Program-made: the position numbers and the translations under genes | Origin: Candidatus Segatella intestinihominis | Lineage (GTDB): Bacteria; Bacteroidota; Bacteroidia; Bacteroidales; Bacteroidaceae | NCBI GenBank assembly: GCA_900548535.1 | Contig: URLG01000013.1 | Coordinates: 1-47,916 of the forward strand | DNA: 47,916 nucleotides | Reading direction: 5' to 3' | The notes under the pieces: model-generated | Seen by the model: only the letters and a program-made list of their open reading frames with translations | Told to the model about the DNA's origin: nothing | Database searches by the model: none | In this document: positions 1 through 7,396 of the stretch, one piece after another | Layout of the letters: every line of letters begins with the position of its first letter | Numbering within the stretch: position 1 is the first letter of the stretch

Positions 1-89
1 AGATGGTTAAGAGCCCTAAGACTGGTGCTTATGTTTTCGATGAGAAGATGGTACCTAACGAGGCTGTTAAGGACTTCTTCAAGGACTAA
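1..89 (+). CDS. DUF4295 family protein, C-terminal end (partial)
   Basis: An open frame enters from the left edge (codons in phase with position 3) and ends at TAA 87-89. The 28 visible residues contain MVKSPKTGAY and end in VKDFFKD, the characteristic C-terminus of the small DUF4295 proteins of Bacteroidota. From family knowledge, these lie downstream of the ribosomal protein genes rpmB and rpmG and are only about 50 residues long, so roughly half the protein is missing. The ribosomal genes themselves lie outside the window. The identification rests on the short conserved tail alone. Confidence 0.8.
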   Translation, partial: MVKSPKTGAYVFDEKMVPNEAVKDFFKD

Positions 90-160
90 TCATTCTGTGT
101 TAGCTTGCTAACATAAGATATTGATTTTCATTCATTTGAAGAAAATATAAAAAATAAGAA

Positions 161-205
161 GGTCGCTAACTTCAGATTTCTCTGAATGGTTAGCGACCTT
201 TTTTT
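161..205 (+). terminator. Intrinsic terminator after the DUF4295 operon
   Basis: GGTCGCTAAC at 161-170 pairs with GTTAGCGACC at 189-198, enclosing an 18-nt loop and followed directly by seven Ts. It ends the plus-strand ribosomal-protein operon. An A-rich stretch on the left side could let it also stop transcripts arriving from the right. Confidence 0.9.
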
Positions 206-242
206 ATGCATTTAATTATTAATTATTAATTCTAAATTACCC

Positions 243-755
243 TTAGATCTTGCTCCAGTCGATGCTGCGAATGAAGGCGAGGGTCTTGACCCAATCGCAG
301 TCCAGGCAGAACTGGATAGGGCACTCCTTGTTGTCATAGTAAGACATCACATACTCTGTGTCGGTGTCATTGAAGAGTTTGTGGTCGTAGGTGGCCTGCT
401 TGAAGAGGCTGGTTACCAAGTATCTGTTCTTCTCCTTCGCCTCGTTCAGGCGCTTCTGGTATACGCTTATGTATACACTCATGGCATAGGCTTGCTCATT
501 AAGGAAGCGTATCTTGGCATTGAGCGTATCGGCATTGGCATTCTTGTCGAGCATCACCACAGGCGGCAATACCTTGCTGCGCAGATAGGTCATGGCATCG
601 AACTTGAAGAGTGCCACCTTGCGGGTGTTCAGACTCTTGGTGGTATCATTGATGATGATATCCGATGTGCGCAATATCTCGTTGAGCACATCCTGGGCAC
701 TGCTCTTCACTGAGAAGAGGCTCAATGCCACGAGTAGGGTCAATATTTTCTTCAT
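243..755 (-). CDS. Conserved hypothetical secreted protein, 170 aa
   Basis: The frame is open up to 833, but the start is placed at ATG 753-755 because translation from there begins with a clear signal peptide: MKKILTLLVALSLFSVKSSA, then QDV. The mature protein is about 150 residues, mostly helical in appearance, with a cysteine pair near the C-terminus (ECPIQFCLDCDW). I do not recognise a named domain. It is the last gene of a minus-strand run beginning with rsmG, but 122 bp separate it from the ABC gene and that gap holds a strong hairpin, so it may be expressed differently. Export to the periplasm is an inference from the signal peptide. Confidence 0.75.
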   Translation of the reverse strand: MKKILTLLVALSLFSVKSSAQDVLNEILRTSDIIINDTTKSLNTRKVALFKFDAMTYLRSKVLPPVVMLDKNANADTLNAKIRFLNEQAYAMSVYISVYQKRLNEAKEKNRYLVTSLFKQATYDHKLFNDTDTEYVMSYYDNKECPIQFCLDCDWVKTLAFIRSIDWSKI

Positions 756-801
756 ATCTTTCGTAGATTTTATATATTTCTTATCGTTATTTTTCGGATA
801 G

Positions 802-840
802 CCAAAGTTTGTTGTGGCGTTTCGCCATAGCAAACTTTGG
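802..840. repeat. Strong inverted repeat between the ABC ATPase gene and the secreted-protein gene
   Basis: CCAAAGTTTG at 802-811 is perfectly complementary to CAAACTTTGG at 831-840, and the inner bases can extend the stem partly. Neither side carries a T-run, so it does not look like a simple intrinsic terminator. It could be an RNA-processing or stability stem in the polycistronic minus-strand transcript. Confidence 0.6.
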
Positions 841-877
841 ATTGTTCTCTCCGTGCGTACTTGCGTGTCGGAATCCC

Positions 878-2368
878 TTATGCGTGTCTGAGCAGGAAGA
901 TGCTATGGTCGATGCAGGCAGGAAGTTCCTCCTTGTAGTGGGTCACCATGATCATCGTCTTGTTCTTGCGCTGGCAGAAAGCCTCGATCACGTCCTTCAC
1001 CAGTCGGCGGTTCACATTGTCCAGTCCGTGGAGCGGCTCATCGAGTATCAGGAGCTCTGGGTCCTTGACAAAGGCTCTAGCCAGCAACACCAGGCGCTGC
1101 TCGCCGCTCGACAGTTTGAGGAATCCTCGCTCCTCCAAGCCCTCCAGTCCGAACACCTTCATCCAGAAGCGGCACTTGTCCATGTCTTCCTCCTTAGGCT
1201 TCACGTAGAGACCCACGGAGTCCATCAGTCCGCTAGCCACGATGCGGATGGCTGGCAGGTCGCGCTGGTAGGAGCGATGCAGCTCAGGCGATACGTAGCC
1301 GATGTGCTTCTTGATGTCCCAGATGCTTTCGCCCGAACCACGGGGATTTCCAAAGAGGGCGATGTCGCAGGCGTAACTCTGTGGGTTGTCGGCACATACC
1401 AGGCTCAGCAGGGTACTCTTTCCGGCACCATTCTGTCCGCTCAGTGCCCAGCGCTCGCCATTGTTCACGGTCCAGTCCAGCTCCTTCAGGATGGTGCGCT
1501 CGCCGTAGAGGATGCTCACTTTGTTCATCTTTACCACCTCCTCTGAGTGATACTCACGGTCGCTGTATGGCAGGTCTTGGATGGCCTGCACCAGTGCTGG
1601 GCTCAGTACGTGGGCTGGCACGGGCTGGCGGCTGTCCAAATACTGCTGCTTGGTCACCTTCGGCAATACCTTCATATCCTTCACTTCCACCACGTGGGTG
1701 ATGAATTCTGGTATGTCGTCGCTCTTGCTCAGCACCAGGATGATTTGAAGGGCTCGCTCGCTGCTCAGGTTCTTCAGGAGGTCCTTGAGCTGGTCGCGGG
1801 TCTCGGCATCGAGTCCGATGAATGGATTGTCCATGATGAGCACTCTAGGCTCCGAGAAGAGGGTAGAGGCTAGCTTGAACTTGCGTAACTCGCCGCTGCT
1901 CAGCAGGATAACGTACTTGTCCATCAGATGCTCCATGTGGAATAGCTGGTAGATGTGCTTCTGCAGCTCACGGCGCTCAGGGGTGTCGTCGCCCGCCATC
2001 TGGTAAGCCTCCTCCAGCTTGTCCTTCACGATAGGAGTGCTTTCGTCTATCTCCAGCTGGTTCCATCGCTGCTGCAGGAAGTAGGTGCGGTCGTTGTCGC
2101 CTCCGTAGGTGTCGCGGAAGGTGATATTCTTGATGTTGTCGCTCACCAGGGGCTTGGTGCTTGGTGCGAAGTCGTAGTCGGGATCGTGCATCAAGAGGGG
2201 GTGGCGACCCACTATCATGTCTACGAACATGGACTTGCCACCTCCGTTAGGGCCTACGATGGCGACGTGCTCACCCTCGCAGGTTTCAAAGTTGACTGGC
2301 TCTGCCATTCGCCATTCGGGCATACGGGTTACGCCATTTTTTATACTGATAATCTTTTGCATATTCAC
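878..2368 (-). CDS. Twin ATP-binding cassette protein, ModF/PhrA-like
   Basis: A 496-residue soluble protein with two complete ABC nucleotide-binding domains and no membrane segments. Domain 1 has Walker A GPNGGGKS (residues 39-46), signature LSSGE and Walker B ending in D180-N181, where the catalytic glutamate is normally found. Domain 2 has Walker A GQNGAGKS (about 312-320), signature LSSGEQ and a canonical ILDEP Walker B. This layout matches the ModF/PhrA family, whose role is poorly defined despite the molybdate name. ATG 2366-2368 or ATG 2360-2362 could be the start. It lies 5 bp downstream of ruvC on the same strand, so the two are probably cotranscribed. Function beyond ATP binding is not shown. 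Confidence 0.88.
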   Translation of the reverse strand: MNMQKIISIKNGVTRMPEWRMAEPVNFETCEGEHVAIVGPNGGGKSMFVDMIVGRHPLLMHDPDYDFAPSTKPLVSDNIKNITFRDTYGGDNDRTYFLQQRWNQLEIDESTPIVKDKLEEAYQMAGDDTPERRELQKHIYQLFHMEHLMDKYVILLSSGELRKFKLASTLFSEPRVLIMDNPFIGLDAETRDQLKDLLKNLSSERALQIILVLSKSDDIPEFITHVVEVKDMKVLPKVTKQQYLDSRQPVPAHVLSPALVQAIQDLPYSDREYHSEEVVKMNKVSILYGERTILKELDWTVNNGERWALSGQNGAGKSTLLSLVCADNPQSYACDIALFGNPRGSGESIWDIKKHIGYVSPELHRSYQRDLPAIRIVASGLMDSVGLYVKPKEEDMDKCRFWMKVFGLEGLEERGFLKLSSGEQRLVLLARAFVKDPELLILDEPLHGLDNVNRRLVKDVIEAFCQRKNKTMIMVTHYKEELPACIDHSIFLLRHA

Positions 2369-2373
2369 TCTGT

Positions 2374-3000
2374 TTATTTATGGGTTGTCCTGTTGAGGGC
2401 AGCCATGAGTTTAGCTTGTGGTGTGGTGGCGGATGCCATGCCTGCGGTGCGGCTTTGGTTCTTCTGGGCGAAGTCCTTCCAGCTGCTGTAGTGCTTGCCC
2501 TCCACCTGCGGACGGCTCATCTGCAGGAAGTGGCAGTAGGCGGCGCCCAGGGCATCGGTGGCATCCATGAATTTCGGCATCTCCTCGGGCTTGATGCGCA
2601 GCATGCGTTGCAGCATCGCCGCCACCTGCTCCTTGGAGGCTTGTCCCTGTCCGGTGATGGCCATCTTGATCTTGAGCGGAGCGTATTCGTGGATGGGCAC
2701 GTCGTGGTGGATGGCCGCAGCTATCGCCACGCCCTGCGCCCTGCCCAGCTTCAGCATGGACTGCACGTTCTTGCCAAAGAAGGGCGCCTCAATCGCCATT
2801 TCATCGGGCAGATAGGAGTCGATGATGCCCGTTACGCGCTCAAATATCTTGCCCAGTCTCTGATAAGGGTCCTTCTCCTTGCGCATGTCGATGACGCCCA
2901 TCACCACCAGTTCTGCCTTGTTGCCCACCACGCGTATCACGCCGTAGCCCATCACGTTGGTGCCAGGGTCTATGCCCAGGATGATTTTCTCCGGTTTCAT
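2374..3000 (-). CDS. ruvC: Crossover junction endodeoxyribonuclease RuvC
   Basis: A 208-residue RuvC that resolves Holliday junctions during recombinational repair, working with RuvAB. The RNase H-like fold is recognisable by GIDPGT with catalytic D11, AIEAPFFGKN with E71, and DATDALGAAYCH with D146 and D149, matching the four acidic residues of the family. About 45 residues after the catalytic core form a Ser/Gln/Ala/Thr-rich tail ending in NRTTHK that is longer than in the E. coli enzyme. The gene sits between the metallo-hydrolase (40 bp upstream) and the ABC ATPase (5 bp downstream). ruvA and ruvB are not in the window. Confidence 0.97.
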   Translation of the reverse strand: MKPEKIILGIDPGTNVMGYGVIRVVGNKAELVVMGVIDMRKEKDPYQRLGKIFERVTGIIDSYLPDEMAIEAPFFGKNVQSMLKLGRAQGVAIAAAIHHDVPIHEYAPLKIKMAITGQGQASKEQVAAMLQRMLRIKPEEMPKFMDATDALGAAYCHFLQMSRPQVEGKHYSSWKDFAQKNQSRTAGMASATTPQAKLMAALNRTTHK

Positions 3001-3040
3001 CGAAATCTATTAACTATAAACTATTAACTTTCAGCCGATT

Positions 3041-3685
3041 CTATCGGTCCATATAGGGATTGTGGGCCAACTCTTCGCCGATGCTGGTTTGTTCGCCATG
3101 ACCAGGCAAAACCACGGTTTCATCGGGCAATTGTCCGAGATGTCTCAGGCTATTGATGATGCGAAACATGCTGCCGCCAGGGAAATCGGTTCTGCCGATG
3201 GAAGCGTGGAATAGGGTGTCGCCCGTGAATGCCACGTGCTCCTGCTCGCAGTAGAAGGTTACGCTGCCGTTGCTGTGGCCTGGGGTCTCGATGATGGAGA
3301 ACTCATGGGTTCCGAAGCGGATGATCTCGTCCTCCTCGAAGAAGTGGTTGATGGCAGGGAAGTCATAGTTCAGCTCCATCTGGTAGAAGGTTTGCGCCTG
3401 ATTTTTGAGGTTCTTCATCAGTTTCTCGTCGCCCTGCGAAACCTCGGGTTTCAACCCAAACTCCTCATGGATGGTGTTGTTGCCGAAGTTATGGTCCAGG
3501 TGGCCATGGGTCACGAGCAGATGCTTTGGCTTCAAGCCTTCCTTCTTGATATATTCAGTGATAGCCTTGCGCTCCTCTGGGTAGAAGGCGCCGCAGTCGA
3601 TGATCACGCATTCCTTGGTGTCATCGCTCACCACGTAGCAGTTTTCCTGCAACATGTTGCATTGAAATCTCTCTATGTGCATCAT
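3041..3685 (-). CDS. Metallo-beta-lactamase-fold hydrolase, glyoxalase II-like
   Basis: A 214-residue protein with the metal-binding motif THGHLDH (H60, H62, D64, H65), then GHSNGSVTF, GDTLFHASIGRTDFPGG and PGHGEQTSIGEE, which supply the remaining ligands of a binuclear zinc site. Length and motif order match the single-domain hydroxyacylglutathione hydrolase-like proteins common in bacteria; many act on unknown thioesters or other substrates. The start is one of two adjacent ATGs (3683-3685 or 3680-3682). It lies 15 bp after rsmG and is probably in the same operon. The substrate cannot be inferred from the sequence. Confidence 0.92.
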   Translation of the reverse strand: MMHIERFQCNMLQENCYVVSDDTKECVIIDCGAFYPEERKAITEYIKKEGLKPKHLLVTHGHLDHNFGNNTIHEEFGLKPEVSQGDEKLMKNLKNQAQTFYQMELNYDFPAINHFFEEDEIIRFGTHEFSIIETPGHSNGSVTFYCEQEHVAFTGDTLFHASIGRTDFPGGSMFRIINSLRHLGQLPDETVVLPGHGEQTSIGEELAHNPYMDR

Positions 3686-3700
3686 AATGTTTTTATTTTT

Positions 3701-4324
3701 TTATGCTGGGACGTAGACCAACTGCTTGTCCTGTGCAAACCATTCTTCGTCGAAGAAGGTGCTGAGGGGCGTGATTTCCGCCACGTTGCGATATTGTTTG
3801 AGTTCCTCTTCCAGGTTGCCGCCCTTCAGACAGAGCAGTCCGTTGGGGAGGGCATTTTGGTTGGTCTTCTTAAAGTTCTTCTTGATAATCTTCATGAGAT
3901 CAGGGAGTTGCATCACGGCGCGGCTCACCACGAAGTCATACTTGCCCTTCTCGTCCTCGCCCCTGAGGTGCTCAGCCTTCAGGTTTTCGAGTCCGATGGC
4001 ATTCGCCACCTCGGTAGCCACCTTGATTTTCTTGCCCGTGCCGTCGATGAGCTTGAATTTGCACTCAGGGAAGAGGATGGCGAGGGGCACGCCTGGGAAT
4101 CCGCCGCCGCATCCGAAGTCTAGGATTTCGGTGCCTGGGCGGAAGTTGATGGCCTTGGCGATGGCCATGGAGTGGAGCACGTGATGCTCATAGAGATTGT
4201 CGATGTCCTTGCGGCTGATGACGTTGATCTTGGCGTTCCAGTCACGGTAGAGGGCGTCGAGCTGCTCTATCTGCTGCTTCTGCTTGTCGGTGAGCTCCGT
4301 GAAATATTTCTCGATGATGTTCAT
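3701..4324 (-). CDS. rsmG: 16S rRNA (guanine527-N7)-methyltransferase RsmG
   Basis: A 207-residue SAM-dependent methyltransferase that modifies G527 of 16S rRNA in the 30S subunit. The SAM-binding loop is LDFGCGGGFPGVPLAIL (from about residue 68), preceded by the family motif NVISRKD and followed by SRAV in motif IV. Length is normal for the family. It is the first gene of the minus-strand run rsmG - metallo-hydrolase - ruvC - ABC ATPase, with a well-formed promoter 32-63 bp upstream of the start. Confidence 0.97.
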   Translation of the reverse strand: MNIIEKYFTELTDKQKQQIEQLDALYRDWNAKINVISRKDIDNLYEHHVLHSMAIAKAINFRPGTEILDFGCGGGFPGVPLAILFPECKFKLIDGTGKKIKVATEVANAIGLENLKAEHLRGEDEKGKYDFVVSRAVMQLPDLMKIIKKNFKKTNQNALPNGLLCLKGGNLEEELKQYRNVAEITPLSTFFDEEWFAQDKQLVYVPA

Positions 4325-4355
4325 ATTTTCTTATTTATAATAATGTATATAGATG

Positions 4356-4387
4356 CAAAGGTACGTCATTTTTCTGATACCACCAAA
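4356..4387 (-). promoter_or_regulatory. Promoter of the rsmG operon
   Basis: Read on the minus strand: -33 element TTTGG (4383-4387), 19-bp spacer, -7 element TACCTTTG (4356-4363), matching the Bacteroidota TTTG-N19-TAnnTTTG consensus. The spacer carries TGGTATCAGAAAAATG, which recurs almost unchanged in the promoter at 47776-47807. A second TTTGGAGG lies further upstream (about 4405-4412). Confidence 0.85.
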
Positions 4388-4427
4388 CTTTTTGACATAA
4401 AACCTCCAAACTTTATGACATAAAAAA

Positions 4428-4470
4428 GGGCTGGACACTCATTTCTGAATGTCCAGCCCCTTTTATTTTT
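4428..4470. terminator. Bidirectional intrinsic terminator
   Basis: GGGCTGGAC (4428-4436) pairs with GTCCAGCCC (4451-4459). A T-rich tail follows on the plus strand, and an A-run precedes it, giving T-run tails for both directions. The gene it originally served on the minus strand is probably the truncated one ending at 4536. Confidence 0.85.
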
Positions 4471-4535
4471 GACTGTCTAGCCTTTTCTTCTTGCCTAGAT
4501 TTTTCTTGAAAAAGCCCCCCTTCTCTTCTAGAGCC

Positions 4536-4675
4536 CTACGTTCCAGAGTCGCCGCCCTCCTCTGTACCAGAGCTAGAGCCGCCTGGGGTAGTGTCGCCCT
4601 CGGATGAGCCTGGGGTAGTGCTGCCCTCGGATGCGCCTGGGGTAGATGAGCCGCCGCCATCGCCGTTGGTGTCTG
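4536..4675 (-). pseudogene. 3' end of an unidentified minus-strand gene with Ser/Thr/Pro/Gly-rich repeats
   Basis: The minus strand reads about 46 residues ending at TAG 4536-4538: SDTNGDGGG followed by repeated units of the type STTPGSSEG and a tail TEEGGDSGT. This is the composition of an extracellular linker or tail. The frame has no start of its own before it runs antisense into the unrelated gene fragment on the plus strand. The 5' part therefore appears to be lost at a junction near 4672-4676. What protein it came from cannot be told. An alternative reading frame here (4463-5056, minus) gives AHPRA-type repeats and is less plausible. Confidence 0.5.
4584..4658. repeat. 27-bp tandem repeat, about 2.7 copies
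   Basis: Units begin with TGGGGTAG at 4584, 4611 and 4638. The first two are 27 bp and nearly identical; the third diverges after its first nine bases. The period is a multiple of three and encodes the TTPGSSEGD-type units of the truncated minus-strand gene, so it is a coding minisatellite. Confidence 0.8.
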
Positions 4676-5467
4676 AGCTACACCTTCCTGGACGTAAAGG
4701 CCGACTCGGTGGGCGACAACTTCAGGGACAAGATGATGGCCATGATCACGGAGCGCACAGCCAAGAGCGTGATCGGCACCACCATTCACTTTGAGACCGA
4801 TGAATATGGCCGCATCACCAAGATCACCAATCTCTCGCAGATCAAGAAGCAAGCCAAGGCGCTCTTCAAGGCCAGCATGAATGATATCGCCGCCATGCCC
4901 GTGATGCAGGCAATGAAGAAAGCCATTGGGCTGGACTTTGCTAAGATAGGCAAACAGGCTGACATCGACGAAGTGGTGGAGGGCTACCTGGAGGAGCTGA
5001 AGCTGCTCTTCATCTGCCACGGCAGCCAATATCAGGTGGGCGAGCACCACGAGCACGAGGATGCTACCGAGGATAGCTATGCTAACGACACCTATATCAA
5101 TGCCAGCCTAGAGAAGAACGGCAACTACACCATCTCCTGCGATGTAATCAGCGTGATACCTAAGGAGACTGTGAAGGAGCTGATGGGCGGCTTGATGACT
5201 GGCATCCTGGAAGGATTGAAGGGCAAAAAGAGCGATGACGGCAAGAATCATGATGGCGACATCAAGGATTTGGACGGCGAGTTTAAGCAGGGGATAGACT
5301 CGCTGCTTAATCAAGATGCGCAGATGAAGGAGTCTCTCACCGTGACCTGTTTTGAGGATGGCTGGCCAGAGACGGTGCTGAAGCAGAATGAGAATGTGAT
5401 GGGAGGTCAGGGCAAGTTGAAGCAGAAGCTCATCGAAGCTAGCCGATTTGCGCAGAGAGAGCAGTAA
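4673..5467 (+). pseudogene. 5'-truncated gene for an unidentified protein of about 265 residues
   Basis: From SYTFLDVKADSV (about 4676) to TAA 5465-5467 the plus strand encodes a balanced, protein-like sequence with NFRDKMMAMITERT, HFETDEYGRITKI, an acidic stretch EHHEHEDATED, DDGKNHDGDIKDLDGE and a helical C-terminus. Upstream the frame is closed by TAG at 4643-4645, and the only ATG before the recognisable part (4646) lies in DNA belonging to the opposite gene. No ribosome-binding site or signal peptide is visible, although the sequence style suggests a cell-envelope protein. I interpret it as missing its N-terminus. If translated from 4646 or 4733 it might still yield a shortened product. 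Confidence 0.6.
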
Positions 5468-5530
5468 TGTAATCGCTTATGGCCAAATAAGTTGCATAAA
5501 ACTTGCATAAATATATAAAAACGAAGGAAA

Positions 5531-5623
5531 ATGCAGAAAAATGCAGGAAGGCTCTACCGCCTGATGAAAGCCATCATGGAGGCAAGAGACAGAGACGAGA
5601 GTATCTGGATTACTGTAATTTAA
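5531..5623 (+). pseudogene. Remnant of a DUF5675 gene (C-terminal 30 codons)
   Basis: A 30-codon frame from ATG 5531 to TAA 5621-5623 ends in LMKAIMEARD RDESIWITVI. Its last 23 residues match the C-terminus of the intact DUF5675 protein at 40685-41245 at 17 positions (LMGAITAARD RGESIWITII). AAGGAAA lies directly before the ATG, but the frame lacks the family's conserved core, so a decayed copy is the simplest reading. It indicates that a mobile-island gene once lay here. Confidence 0.75.
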
Positions 5624-5625
5624 AT

Positions 5626-5655
5626 GATTGGGCAGGTAACAAAACCTGCCCAATC
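5626..5655. terminator. Perfect 12-bp hairpin after the DUF5675 remnant
   Basis: GATTGGGCAGGT (5626-5637) is exactly complementary to ACCTGCCCAATC (5644-5655) with a 6-nt loop. No T-run follows, so it may be a weak or factor-assisted terminator that originally ended the DUF5675 transcript. Confidence 0.55.
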
Positions 5656-5968
5656 AGCATTAGATAAGGTGTAAGCTAAAAAACGCAAATTTTGGAGGTA
5701 CTTATTGAGAACTATTTAGGTACTTATCGTTATCTCGTAAAATGCACTATAACCGACATTATGATAAATAGAGGTTGTTTATAAAATGATCCTGTGATAT
5801 TTTTTAAATTTCTAAAATATATCCCCCGATGTTCAAAAACGTTTTTTAAATTTCTACACCCCATCTAAACCAAGAGAAATAAAATCAATCAATATTTTCA
5901 ATATTTGCAACCTTTGTGGGCTCTTGTGCGTCAAATCACAAAAATAACCCATTAAATGTTTTGCAAAA
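5656..5968. promoter_or_regulatory. 313-bp intergenic region upstream of the tolC-like gene, with two pairs of direct repeats
   Basis: GGTACTTAT occurs at 5697-5705 and 5719-5727 (22 bp apart, two helical turns). TTTTTTAAATTTCTA occurs at 5800-5814 and 5842-5856 (42 bp apart, four turns). The phasing suggests protein-binding sites on one DNA face. No clean TTTG-N19-TAnnTTTG promoter is found; AACCTTTG (about 5912-5919) is the nearest -7 match. No coding potential seen. Confidence 0.45.
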
Positions 5969-7330
5969 ATGAATATTAATAAATTTAGAAAGATGAACGT
6001 AAGTTTAAGACATGTACTTGCCGCCACACTGATTGCGGCTGCTCCGCTGGCTACCCAAGCCAAGCAATGGACACTACAAGATTGCATCAACTATGCGATT
6101 GCTAACAACATCTCCATCCAGAAGACGCAGCTCACCAAAGCTAGCGCCCAGGAAGATTATCTGCAAGCTAAGTCAGCCCTGTTGCCTTCGCTCAGCGCCA
6201 GCACCAACCAGAGCGTGAGCTACACTCCATGGGTGGCTAGCGGTATCTCCAGCGATGGTTTCTCCAGAGCTTCCATCGACAAGGTATATTACAACGGTTC
6301 TTATAGCGTGATGGGAAATTACACCATCTGGAATGGCAATAAGAATCGCAATCAGGTAAAACTCAATAAGTTGGCAGCCGATGCAGCCGAGTTGGATTCT
6401 GCCGCACAAGCCCTGCAACTGGAGGAACAGATAGCCCAACTCTACGTTCAGATACTCTACAGCACCGAGGCTATCAAGGTGAACAAGGAGAGCTACGAAT
6501 CGAGCCTGGAGAACGAGAAGCGTGGCGAGGAATTTGTGAAGGTGGGCAAAATGAGCAAGGCAGACCTAGCCCAACTCACCGCCCAGAGAGCACAGGACGA
6601 ATATGACATCGTGCAGGCTGAGAGCAACGTGAAGAACTACAAGCGCCAGCTCAAAGAACTGCTCCAGATAACGAGCGACGAGCCATTCGACATCGCCATT
6701 CCTGCTGCCACCGACCAGATGGCGCTCGCCTCTATCCCAGCCATGAACGGCGTGTATGAGGCTGCCCTGCAGAACCGCCCAGAGTTCCTGAGCTATCAGA
6801 ACCAGTTGGACCAGAACGACCTCAACATCAAGATAGCCAAGGCGGGCAAACTGCCTACCATCAGTGCCAATGCAGGCGTATCTACCAGCACCACTTCCAT
6901 GAATAACAATGGATGGACCAATCAGATAAAGACCAACTTCAATGTGGGCGGCGGCATCGGTGTGAGCATCCCCCTATTCGACAATCGCTCTACCAAGACT
7001 GCCGTCAACAAGGCTCTCATCCAGCGCCAAAGCATCCAGCTCGACATCAAGAATGAGCGCACCAAGCTCTACTCTACCATCGAAAACTACTGGTTGCAAG
7101 CCAATACCAACCAGAGCCAATTCAAGGCAGCCCAGGTGAGCAGCGAGAGCGCACAGACCAGCTACGACCTGCTGAGAGAGCAATTCCATCTGGGACTGAA
7201 GAACATCGTAGACCTGCGCACAGGCAAGGATAATCTCCTGAAAGCCAAGCAGAACGAGCTGCAATCCAAGTATCTCACCATCCTGAATCTGAACATGCTC
7301 AAATTCTATAAGGACGGAGGGGTGAAGTAA
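5969..7330 (+). CDS. TolC family outer-membrane efflux protein
   Basis: A 453-residue protein of the outer membrane efflux factor family, which forms trimeric channels through the outer membrane for tripartite efflux or type I secretion. It begins with a signal peptide (VLAATLIAAAPLATQA, then KQWTLQDCINYAIANN, the conserved N-terminus of the mature family) and has two duplicated helical halves; the second carries GVSIPLFDN and the C-terminal VDLRTGKDNLLKAKQ. Translation may start at 5969 or at ATG 5993, which is nearer the signal sequence. Such genes usually precede an adaptor and an ABC or RND pump; here only a 45-codon stub follows, so the channel probably works with a pump encoded elsewhere or is an orphan. 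Confidence 0.92.
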   Translation: MNINKFRKMNVSLRHVLAATLIAAAPLATQAKQWTLQDCINYAIANNISIQKTQLTKASAQEDYLQAKSALLPSLSASTNQSVSYTPWVASGISSDGFSRASIDKVYYNGSYSVMGNYTIWNGNKNRNQVKLNKLAADAAELDSAAQALQLEEQIAQLYVQILYSTEAIKVNKESYESSLENEKRGEEFVKVGKMSKADLAQLTAQRAQDEYDIVQAESNVKNYKRQLKELLQITSDEPFDIAIPAATDQMALASIPAMNGVYEAALQNRPEFLSYQNQLDQNDLNIKIAKAGKLPTISANAGVSTSTTSMNNNGWTNQIKTNFNVGGGIGVSIPLFDNRSTKTAVNKALIQRQSIQLDIKNERTKLYSTIENYWLQANTNQSQFKAAQVSSESAQTSYDLLREQFHLGLKNIVDLRTGKDNLLKAKQNELQSKYLTILNLNMLKFYKDGGVK

Positions 7331-7332
7331 TT

Positions 7333-7365
7333 TTTAATTAATAATTAATAATTAATAATTAAGAA
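7333..7365. repeat. AT-rich (TAATTAA) spacer repeat
   Basis: Repeated AATTAATAATT units lie between the tolC-like gene and the adaptor stub. The same motif recurs in short form at about 210-235 and 8353-8373, and in a long block at 35394-35440. Such spacers are frequent between genes in this lineage. Confidence 0.7.
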
Positions 7366-7396
7366 TTTTGCAAAACATTTAATAGGTTATTATACA

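Noticed and set aside
4463..5056. 197-codon minus-strand frame with AHPRA-type repeats
   Set aside because: Most of it is antisense to the plausible plus-strand protein. The overlapping frame with TTPGSSEG repeats has a more protein-like composition and ends before a terminator.
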